Assembly: GCA_017860555.1 (NCBI GenBank)
Contig: JAGDMJ010000116.1
Location: 1 to 8,846, forward strand
Source of the DNA: Bacteroidota bacterium
GTDB taxonomy: Bacteria > Bacteroidota > Ignavibacteria > UBA10030 > UBA6906
Direction of reading: 5' to 3'
Length of the DNA: 8,846 bases
Translations under genes and position numbers: made by a program
The notes under the pieces: generated by a model
The model's database searches: none
What the model was told of the DNA's origin: nothing
Seen by the model: the letters and a program-made list of their open reading frames with translations, nothing else
Shown here: positions 1-6,173 of the stretch, in pieces
How the letters are laid out: the number at the start of each line of letters is the position of its first letter
Numbering within the stretch: position 1 is the stretch's first letter

Positions 1-1000
1 TCAGATAATGGTCGGTAAGCCAGGGCTCTATGTAGTAGCTGCTGTTGGTGAACAGAATGTGCCGCTGGTCATCCGTGAAAGGCGGTGAGAATCCAAAGTT
101 CTTCACACTGTCGATGGCAAATGTACCGCCATTCGGATTACCGTTGTTCTCGCCGAGATCCCCGTACATGAACATGTTCAGAAAAACGGAGTTCGTGATC
201 GACAGGTAATGCCACCAGGACGATTCCAGGCAGAACATCACGCCGTTGATAAACGTACAATGATTGTAGGAAACGTAATCCGACCACTCACTCCCTTCCT
301 GCATGAGGCAATACCCGAAATTGGCAAACGTGCAATTGACAAAGGTCAGACTGTCCGTATGCCACCCGGTCGTGTTAAATGGGAAGGAGACCGGCCTTCC
401 GTAATACCGGAAGTGAGGATCGGACATGTTCCTGAAATAGCAATTGCGGAAACTCCCCTTGAAATGCGAACAGGTGATGCTGATCGCACCGCTTCCGTCT
501 GCCCCGATCTGGGAATAGTCGAACAAGCAGCCCTCGAAGGTGCCGTGCTGTCCGTTCGGCTGGGAGTTTTCCTCGAACTTGATGCTCGTGCCGGTCTGAT
601 TCCCGGACGTGTTCGCGAACAGCACCCAGACATTCTTCAGCGTGAGATCGCCGAAGCAATCGAAGTTGTATGTCGTCGTGATGCCGCCGCTCGAGCTCCA
701 CACGATCTGAGGCGGAGCCGTCTGCGGATCCGAACCGGGATCATCGGCAACGACGGTCAGGCTGCTTCCGGCCGGGATGGTGATTGCCCCGCTCAAGACA
801 TACCGCTCGTACAACTTCAGCTTGAAGACTTTGGAGGACAATGTCCCGGCGTTAATGGCCTCCGTGACGGCGGCATTCAGAGTCCCTTCCGTCAGCCCGG
901 ACTCATAGTAGCCCGGAACGTACACGGTATCCGTCTGCCCGAAGGCAACCAGAGGACAAACGGCCATCAGGAAAACCGCAATTGTGATCCAGTGTTTCAT
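1..1000 (-). CDS. Secreted right-handed beta-helix (pectate-lyase-like fold) protein, 3' end beyond the window
   Basis: I read 333 codons from an ATG at 1000 to the window edge with no stop, so the C-terminus is missing. The start is supported by a GGGAGG Shine-Dalgarno at 1007-1012, 6 nt upstream. The protein begins MKHWITIAVFLMAVCPLVAF and has a signal peptide ending near residue 21 (AFG|Q). The body contains repeated short strands of the form F-x-N-C-x-F: FEGCLF at about 155, FRNCYF at 184, FVNCTF at 220, YNHCTF at 245, ITNSVF at 268 and FTNSSY at 317. Their 20-50 residue spacing and stacked Asn/Cys positions are typical of parallel beta-helix coils. Proteins with this fold include polysaccharide lyases, GH28-type hydrolases and non-catalytic surface proteins. 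I see no catalytic signature in the visible part, so enzyme activity is not claimed. The gene follows the TonB receptor by 60 bp and is probably co-transcribed. A sorting domain could lie in the missing part. Confidence 0.85.
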   Translation of the reverse strand, partial: MKHWITIAVFLMAVCPLVAFGQTDTVYVPGYYESGLTEGTLNAAVTEAINAGTLSSKVFKLKLYERYVLSGAITIPAGSSLTVVADDPGSDPQTAPPQIVWSSSGGITTTYNFDCFGDLTLKNVWVLFANTSGNQTGTSIKFEENSQPNGQHGTFEGCLFDYSQIGADGSGAISITCSHFKGSFRNCYFRNMSDPHFRYYGRPVSFPFNTTGWHTDSLTFVNCTFANFGYCLMQEGSEWSDYVSYNHCTFINGVMFCLESSWWHYLSITNSVFLNMFMYGDLGENNGNPNGGTFAIDSVKNFGFSPPFTDDQRHILFTNSSYYIEPWLTDHYL

Positions 1001-1060
1001 AAGCCACCTCCCTGTTTATGCTTTGATGTAACCAGATGATTCATCTTGCCAATTCAATGA

Positions 1061-4000
1061 TCACTGCAACGTATAACGAACTCCGAGATTCGCAGTAAAT
1101 CCATAATTTTGTTCATTGGTGAACGCCCCAATGGATGCCTGCGCGGCCTGGTTCTTTCTGGAATTGAGGTTGAACAGATCGAGAAAGAGCTGCAAACCTT
1201 CGATCGGAAGCATCTGCCGTGCCGAGGCGTCAACCCGGAAATAGTCGCGGGAGAAGCCATCCTGCTCGGCGTAATTCCCGATCGCGTTCACGGAGTTCCC
1301 CTGGAACAGGAACGAGATGCGGCCGGAGAAACCTTTGAAATCGTAGCCGAAATAGGCATTGACGACATCATTCGGTTGCCAGATCAACCGCCCGGTACGC
1401 GTGCTGTCAATCGTGGTCACCGTTGTCCGGCGGGTGACCGGGTCCGTGGTCGTGCGGTCATCGTGCCACGGATAGGTTGCATCCGACCAGATGTGGGTGT
1501 AATTGACTCCGAGCACGATGCCGTTCAACGGGGCCGGGAGATACCAGAAGCGCATCTGCAGGTCGGTTTCAATCCCTTTGATGGAAGCGTCATAGGGACT
1601 GTTGATATAGGTGTACAGGTTCGCGCCATTGTTCGGCTGCGTGCCACCGATCTGGTAGCTGCCGACGGAATCAAGCCCGGCAGGGATGTTGTAGTACGTG
1701 CGTGTTACCGGATCGTATGACATGTGCAGTTTGTACGTTGTATAGTAGGTGAACTCCCGCACGGTCTTATAGAATCCGCCGACCGAAAACAGGCCCCACT
1801 TGTTGTCGTGGTAGGTGAACTGCAAATCGTGATTGAATGAATGCGCTGGCTGCAGATCCGGGTTGCCGGCCCAGACGTTGAGCCTGTCATTGCTCATCGT
1901 GATATGCGGCGAGAGCTGGTGATAATCAGGCCGGGCGATTGTTTGTGTATAGGAGTAGCGGACGTCGAGCCACTCAAAAATGTTGTATTTTGCCTGCACC
2001 ATCGGCAGCAAGAAGCGATTCTCCGGATACACCGTGATAGGAAACACCTGCTGGGTCAACGGGTTGCGGCCATCTGTGAGGTTGTACGTTTCGAAGAGCG
2101 AGCTGACCTGTTCAAACCGGGCCCCACCCACGACATTGAAATCCGGGCCAAACGTCAGCTGCCCCATCGCGTAGCCGGCGTAGTACCGCTCGATATATGT
2201 GTAGTCATTCGGTAGATTCTGGAACCCTCCATCATACCACCCACCCGGATTCGTGGCATCTTGCTCGGCGGCATTGAAATCGGGCCTGCTGTAGGTGTAG
2301 GTCAGCATTTCATTGATCATGCCGGGATCGGGAATCCAGAGAACCCCGCCATACAGATCGCTCAGGAAGGGAGAATTCAGATCTTCGTCGGTGTTGGTGA
2401 AGTTCGACCCGGGGAATCTCGCTGCTGACGAATCATAGTAGACAGGGAAGTTTGCCCGGAGGGAGTCCATGATCGTCGCTGAAATGCTCGGCGCCCCTCC
2501 ACGCCGCATTTCCAGGTATGGGGTCGCCTGGTCGTTCACGCGATAATTGTAGCGGTACTCACCTCCTACCTTGATGAACCCTGAGAGGTCGGCCCCCAGA
2601 GCCAGCGGAACCTTGAAGTCGGCCTTGTAAATCTGGTCATTGTCTTTGAAATCGGAGGAGAAGAGGTTGATATTCGACAGGTAGGTTTTCGTGTTGCCCT
2701 TGTAGGCCACACTGGAAATGAGCTTCTCTGGAGGAACGTCTTTGATGTTGGCGCCCCCTGTACTGATACCGCCCGACTGGCTGAACTGGTAAAAAGGCGC
2801 CGAGGGCATGTGGTTCCGGGAGTACGTGTTTGCGACCTTGATGACCGTTGACATGAACCCGAAGTCGTCTTCGAACTCCAACGTGTTGACCGCCATGTCC
2901 GTCTTGGAATCGCCGTTCCTGTACGTGAAATCGATGTTGCCCGACCCGAAACTACTGTAGCGGAGCGTGGTAGTGTAGTCTTTCGTTTTGGATTCGAGAC
3001 GGGCGAACAGGTTAATTGATCGCAGAGTCGCGTTTTCGCCGAGCCGGTAATCCAGAATCAAATTTCCGCCATAGCGCTTGCGGGTCTCGATGTGGCGCGT
3101 GAGTCCCACGTTCGACACCTGGACGGCCTTGTAGCCATCGGGACGCACGTAGATGTCCGGAAGGTTGTAGGTGGCAGTCATGTTGTCAGAGTTCCGGTCA
3201 TACGCCTCGGCATTGCCGAGCAAGTAAATCCCCAGATCCCCGTCGAAGAACCGATTGCTGGCGGAGAGGACCGCTCTGTAATTGCCCCATTCCTTGCTTT
3301 TGCCGGTATAGCCGGACTGATACATCATGTCGGCATGGAGGCCGTCAGGTGCCTCACGCAATTCCATATCCACGCGCCCGCCAATAGCATCCGCGTTCAT
3401 ATCGGGAGTAAGCGACTTGTACACAGAGATGGTCTTGATCATGTAGGGAGTGACCATCGAGAGGTCGACGCTCCGGTCGCTGTTGATGTTTCCCGACGTG
3501 AGTCCAAGAGAGGTGGCACCGATCTGCGTGCTGCCCGTGGAAGCCAATGTGATGCCGCTGACGGCAACCTGATTGAACTGCGGAGCCAGGCCGCGGATGA
3601 CTACTTTGTTGGCCTCGCCCGAGCTTTGCGTCGTGGTCACGCCGGGGAGCCTGGAGATGGCCTGCGCGGCGTTGAAATCGGGCAGTTCCTGAATCTTTGC
3701 TTCCGAGACGATATTGACGATCTTGTCGGACGCAATTTGCTGGTTGATTGCCTGCAGTTGCCCCTGGGCCTGCGCCGTTACAACGACTTCTTCTCCTTCA
3801 ATCGTCTCTGCCACAAGGGAAAAATCCCGGGTGACCGTCTCGCCATCGGCAATCTTTATCACTTCGCTGACTGACTGATAGCCGATGTACGACGCGACAA
3901 CGGTGTACTCGCCGGCGGGAACCTTGTGGAGCACATATCCCCCGGACAAGTTGGTTGCCGCCCCGTTGCTGGTCCCTTTGATGACAACATGCGCGCCCGG

Positions 4001-4138
4001 CAGGGCGTCCTTCGACGTCTTGTCGTACACCGTGCCTTTGAGCGTTCCGGAACCCTGTGCCCAGGCGGAGTGAGAGATCAGGAATGAGAGAAGAAGAGAG
4101 GCCCCGAATGTTCCTCTACAACGTAGTCCAAGAGACAT
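1061..4138 (-). CDS. TonB-dependent outer-membrane receptor, carbohydrate-uptake type
   Basis: This 1025-residue protein is predicted to import a ligand across the outer membrane using TonB energy. A signal peptide ends at SAWA|Q (residue 27). Residues ~31-110 form a carboxypeptidase-regulatory-like domain (GTLKGTVYD, LPGAHVVIKGT, GEYTVVASYIGYQ). EEVVVTAQ at ~116-123 resembles the TonB-box region. The plug (~130-260) has ISRLPGV, VVIRGLAPQFNQV, a DRSVDLS stretch, ISVYKSLTPDMNADAIGG and VDMELR. That order matches the Xanthomonas/Caulobacter-type receptors linked to sugar uptake more than classic SusC. The rest is a beta-barrel rich in aromatic and Asn/Tyr strands, ending GVRYTLQ. The length is normal for the family. 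The start at 4138 is fixed by a strong Shine-Dalgarno and the signal peptide. No SusD gene is adjacent. The ligand is inferred to be a hemicellulose or pectin oligosaccharide from the neighbouring enzymes; siderophore uptake is possible but unlikely here. Confidence 0.95.
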   Translation of the reverse strand: MSLGLRCRGTFGASLLLSFLISHSAWAQGSGTLKGTVYDKTSKDALPGAHVVIKGTSNGAATNLSGGYVLHKVPAGEYTVVASYIGYQSVSEVIKIADGETVTRDFSLVAETIEGEEVVVTAQAQGQLQAINQQIASDKIVNIVSEAKIQELPDFNAAQAISRLPGVTTTQSSGEANKVVIRGLAPQFNQVAVSGITLASTGSTQIGATSLGLTSGNINSDRSVDLSMVTPYMIKTISVYKSLTPDMNADAIGGRVDMELREAPDGLHADMMYQSGYTGKSKEWGNYRAVLSASNRFFDGDLGIYLLGNAEAYDRNSDNMTATYNLPDIYVRPDGYKAVQVSNVGLTRHIETRKRYGGNLILDYRLGENATLRSINLFARLESKTKDYTTTLRYSSFGSGNIDFTYRNGDSKTDMAVNTLEFEDDFGFMSTVIKVANTYSRNHMPSAPFYQFSQSGGISTGGANIKDVPPEKLISSVAYKGNTKTYLSNINLFSSDFKDNDQIYKADFKVPLALGADLSGFIKVGGEYRYNYRVNDQATPYLEMRRGGAPSISATIMDSLRANFPVYYDSSAARFPGSNFTNTDEDLNSPFLSDLYGGVLWIPDPGMINEMLTYTYSRPDFNAAEQDATNPGGWYDGGFQNLPNDYTYIERYYAGYAMGQLTFGPDFNVVGGARFEQVSSLFETYNLTDGRNPLTQQVFPITVYPENRFLLPMVQAKYNIFEWLDVRYSYTQTIARPDYHQLSPHITMSNDRLNVWAGNPDLQPAHSFNHDLQFTYHDNKWGLFSVGGFYKTVREFTYYTTYKLHMSYDPVTRTYYNIPAGLDSVGSYQIGGTQPNNGANLYTYINSPYDASIKGIETDLQMRFWYLPAPLNGIVLGVNYTHIWSDATYPWHDDRTTTDPVTRRTTVTTIDSTRTGRLIWQPNDVVNAYFGYDFKGFSGRISFLFQGNSVNAIGNYAEQDGFSRDYFRVDASARQMLPIEGLQLFLDLFNLNSRKNQAAQASIGAFTNEQNYGFTANLGVRYTLQ

Positions 4139-4142
4139 CTTG

Positions 4143-4150
4143 TCCTCCTA
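4143..4150 (-). promoter_or_regulatory. Strong Shine-Dalgarno of the TonB receptor gene
   Basis: Read on the minus strand, the sequence is TAGGAGGA followed by CAAG and the ATG at 4138. The AGGAGG core (4144-4149) is 5 nt from the start codon. It confirms the start and shows near-perfect pairing with a standard 16S anti-Shine-Dalgarno, a feature usually weak or absent in Bacteroidia. Confidence 0.85.
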
Positions 4151-4181
4151 TTGACTTATTCGGTTTGGGCCATGCGCGCCG

Positions 4182-4223
4182 CTTCACTTCATTCACCCGG
4201 GAATGCCGGCGAATGAAGTGAAG
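4182..4223. repeat. Perfect 13-bp inverted repeat (stem-loop) in the probable leader of the receptor gene
   Basis: The left arm CTTCACTTCATTC (4182-4194) and the right arm GAATGAAGTGAAG (4211-4223) are exact reverse complements around a 16-nt GC-rich loop. With a one-base bulge at 4181 the stem gains three more pairs (4178-4180 with 4224-4226). The element begins 44 bp upstream of the receptor ATG, so it would fold in the 5' leader if transcription starts upstream. There is no T-run on either side, so it is not a standard intrinsic terminator. It could be a leader hairpin, an mRNA-stability element, a protein-binding site or a member of a dispersed palindromic repeat. Confidence 0.75.
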
Positions 4224-4383
4224 GGCCACCGTTCAGGTTGTTTCGAAATTTCTGTGTCGCTCCATAAGTTCCTTCTTTGATACCTGGGCTGCGCAAGAGT
4301 TGCTCGCTCATATCGATAGCGAGATGATGGGCAAAAGGAGCTTTCTGAAATCGAGAACCGGGAGGAAGGCCAGGATCGCTTAA

Positions 4384-4401
4384 AAAGTAATCGATTACTT
4401 T
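4384..4401. promoter_or_regulatory. Putative LacI-family operator, perfect 18-bp palindrome
   Basis: AAAGTAATCGATTACTTT is its own reverse complement across all 18 bases, with a central CG. Even-length palindromes with a central CG and a GTAAnCGnTTAC-like core are typical of LacI-family regulators of carbohydrate genes, so this assignment follows from family knowledge and the setting. It lies about 245 bp upstream of the receptor start, far enough to leave a long leader if the promoter overlaps it. The regulator gene is not in the window. Another dimeric regulator cannot be excluded. Confidence 0.6.
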
Positions 4402-4426
4402 AACCGTTGCGAGAGTGATCGAACTC

Positions 4427-4440
4427 TTGAACCGTTTCAA
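4427..4440. promoter_or_regulatory. Possible second operator, imperfect CG-centred palindrome
   Basis: TTGAACCGTTTCAA is a 14-bp palindrome with six of seven base pairs symmetric and a central CG, resembling the cre-like or LacI-type TTGAAnCGnTTCAA pattern. Its centre is 41 bp from the centre of the perfect palindrome at 4384-4401, close to four helical turns. That would put two dimers on the same DNA face. It could be a chance match; it is less certain than the first site. Confidence 0.35.
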
Positions 4441-4604
4441 TATTACTAAGGGATTTTCAGAAAGGCAAGCAAAAAAGGCGGTGGGGAACAAAAAGATTGG
4501 CCGTTTCCTGCAAAAACTCATTGAAACTACCCCGCATCACGAAGTGTTGAACAGGCGTTCTCCTGATGTCGGCATAGAATCGCTGATCTTCCTGTTTGCT
4601 CGCA

Positions 4605-6095
4605 TCATCGAGGCCCGGACGCACCTGGTGCGGCGAAATAACGTCTGCCAAATCGAAGGAAATATGGCCAGTTCGGACCATTCGTGTGTCCACCTTTATG
4701 CTGACGAAAGGCCAGGTCTCCTCCCACAAGGGGTATACCGACAGACGGCATTGCAGTCGCACCGAGGCCCTTCTTTCCAAGCAACGCAAATACCGGGCTC
4801 GCCGCAAGCGCTGCATCAAATTGCCCTTTGGCGTCCACCCATCGCCCTTCGATCTCGGGCGAGCCGCAACTGATGAAGACGGGACGAGGGGCGCAGAGGG
4901 CAATCAACTCGTGTGAATCTACGGGAAGGGTGTCCGGACGGACGACGTATCGGAGAAACGTTCCGGCAAACCAGTGATATTCAGCCGTTGAACAGATGTT
5001 GCCCATCGATTCTCCGTAGTCACGCCGATAGAGTGTTGCCCCGCCCTTTCCCGACGACCCCACCAGGGCAATCGCAAAGCGCTGATCGTAGGCCATCGCG
5101 ACCAGGACCGCCTTCCCATATCGGGAGAGCCCTTCAATGCCGACTTTTGCTGCATCGACGGTCTCGTCGGTCTCCAGATAATCCATCACCCTGCTCGCGC
5201 CCCACGCCCATGCCCGTAGTGCACCCCAGTCGCCAGGGTCTCTCGGTCGACCTTTGTTGACGAGGCCGATGATCCCCTCTGTGAGCCCGGCGCCGTGGTC
5301 CGGCTGAACGCTCGTAGGGACATAGACGACATATCCCCACCCCTGTTGAAGTACCTGCTCTTGCCAAGTTGGTCCCTCCGGCTTTGTCATACCCGGGAAG
5401 TGAAACCCCGGCGGGAAGACGAAACCGAACTCCATGATCACTGGAACCGGTCTGGTTGCTGCCGCCGGGGTGGTTAACGTCGCCTGGATTTCAACACGGA
5501 TGTTAGTATCGAGAGCGTTCTCGAGGCGCCCAGAGAGTCCTTTCGTCACAGCTGTCACGTTCCCAATCGTCGTGTCCTGCGTACGAAGAACGGACCAACG
5601 GATCGCCGGAATGTTTGACGGCACCTCACCGAAAATCTCCCGGTTGAATGCGTTGATGATTTCCTCCCTCCGTTCCATCCACCACATGTCTTCCGTTGAG
5701 ACCCGTCGACCGTCGTCGAGCCGCAGTGGATCCGGCAACCGAGGAAATGGATTGGCTTTCGCTTCACTGTAATTGTTCCACGTCCCCCATGCGGATCTCG
5801 CATAGGTGTTTCCTTCCCTGTCATACCAATTGGGAGAACCTTCCTTCTGAAATGTGTTGACCGGTCGTCGAGGGTCTTGTATTGGCGGAGGAAGCGAATC
5901 CGGCAGACGAATACCGATCAGATCCACCATTCTCTGCCAGTCCGCTGTCGACCGGGCACTGATCTTCGCGAGATGGGCGTCGTGTTCCTCCTTCGACATC
6001 GTGAATAAGTGAGGACTTTGTCCCCAGGCACCAGAGAGACCCAAAACAGTCAGGGCAATGAAAACACCAAGTACGTGCACTTTCCGCTCGCTCAT
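4605..6095 (-). CDS. Secreted CE15-family glucuronoyl-esterase-type hydrolase
   Basis: CE15 enzymes cleave the ester between (4-O-methyl)glucuronic acid on xylan and lignin alcohols, and act outside the cytoplasm. I chose the second of two close ATGs (6095, not 6101) because the GGAGG at 6104-6108 is 8 nt from it but only 2 nt from the first; the product is then 496 residues. A signal peptide ends near GAWG|Q (residue 25). The alpha/beta-hydrolase core has the strand PVPVIMEFGF (~217-226), the nucleophile elbow GLSRYGK with Ser324, the CE15-like GKGGATLYRRDYGE stretch, LPVDSHELIALCAPRPV (~390-406), and GGH with catalytic His470. The acid is probably Glu414 or Glu416 in GSPEIEG. Residue 347, 23 after the serine, where fungal and many bacterial members have Glu, is Ser. 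The gene starts 78 bp after the GH127/146 gene. Activity on another uronate ester is possible. Confidence 0.9.
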   Translation of the reverse strand: MSERKVHVLGVFIALTVLGLSGAWGQSPHLFTMSKEEHDAHLAKISARSTADWQRMVDLIGIRLPDSLPPPIQDPRRPVNTFQKEGSPNWYDREGNTYARSAWGTWNNYSEAKANPFPRLPDPLRLDDGRRVSTEDMWWMERREEIINAFNREIFGEVPSNIPAIRWSVLRTQDTTIGNVTAVTKGLSGRLENALDTNIRVEIQATLTTPAAATRPVPVIMEFGFVFPPGFHFPGMTKPEGPTWQEQVLQQGWGYVVYVPTSVQPDHGAGLTEGIIGLVNKGRPRDPGDWGALRAWAWGASRVMDYLETDETVDAAKVGIEGLSRYGKAVLVAMAYDQRFAIALVGSSGKGGATLYRRDYGESMGNICSTAEYHWFAGTFLRYVVRPDTLPVDSHELIALCAPRPVFISCGSPEIEGRWVDAKGQFDAALAASPVFALLGKKGLGATAMPSVGIPLVGGDLAFRQHKGGHTNGPNWPYFLRFGRRYFAAPGASGPR

Positions 6096-6103
6096 GGCCA
6101 TTT

Positions 6104-6108
6104 CCTCC
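6104..6108 (-). promoter_or_regulatory. Shine-Dalgarno that decides the CE15 start
   Basis: On the minus strand the sequence reads GCGGAGGAA, then ATGGCCATGAGC. GGAGG is 2 nt from the first ATG (6101) and 8 nt from the second (6095). Normal spacing favours the second, which also leaves a well-formed signal peptide beginning MSERK. Confidence 0.7.
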
Positions 6109-6173
6109 GCCGAGATCTTCGTTTGGATATTTCTTCCGTTATTCGATGTCTCGACTCTGTCTCCTTCGTGCTC

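Larger units (their letters stand above)
4139..4604. other. 466-bp gene-free control region between the CE15 gene and the TonB receptor gene
   Basis: I see no credible gene here on either strand. Open frames crossing it (for example 4189-4521 minus and 4415-4873 plus) have no recognisable domain and no good ribosome site, and some run antisense into the CE15 gene. From high to low coordinates the stretch holds: an A/T-rich part with an A-run at 4471-4476; a CG-centred imperfect palindrome at 4427-4440; a perfect CG-centred palindrome at 4384-4401; an 8-bp TATCGATA at 4311-4318; a 13-bp inverted repeat at 4182-4223; and the receptor Shine-Dalgarno. I could not pick a clear promoter: neither a sigma-70-like pair nor a Bacteroidetes TAnnTTTG element stands out. 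The size and palindromes suggest the receptor has its own regulated promoter. Confidence 0.6.

Noticed and set aside
209..1039. Plus-strand open frame of 276 codons
   Set aside because: It is antisense to the beta-helix gene, whose signal peptide, ribosome site and coil repeats are clear; its product resembles no known family.
3092..3874. Plus-strand open frame of 260 codons
   Set aside because: It is antisense to the plug and N-terminal domain of the TonB receptor and has no recognisable domain.
4303..4323. Inverted repeat CTCGCT / AGCGAG around TATCGATA
   Set aside because: Only six paired bases with a 9-nt loop; too short to support as a separate structure, though the TATCGATA core is mentioned with the operator finding.
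4189..4521. Minus-strand open frame of 110 codons in the gene-free region
   Set aside because: Low-complexity, unrecognisable product; it runs through the operator palindrome and the inverted repeat, which fits non-coding control DNA better.
4471..4535. Possible intrinsic terminator after the CE15 gene (GCGGGG pairing with CCACCGC, followed by six T on the minus strand)
   Set aside because: The stem needs a bulge, has only about six pairs and would close a loop of more than 40 nt, which is too weak to call.
4415..4873. Plus-strand open frame of 152 codons starting in the gene-free region (MIELLNRFNITKGF...)
   Set aside because: No recognisable domain, no ribosome site, and most of it runs antisense to the 3' end of the well-supported CE15 gene.
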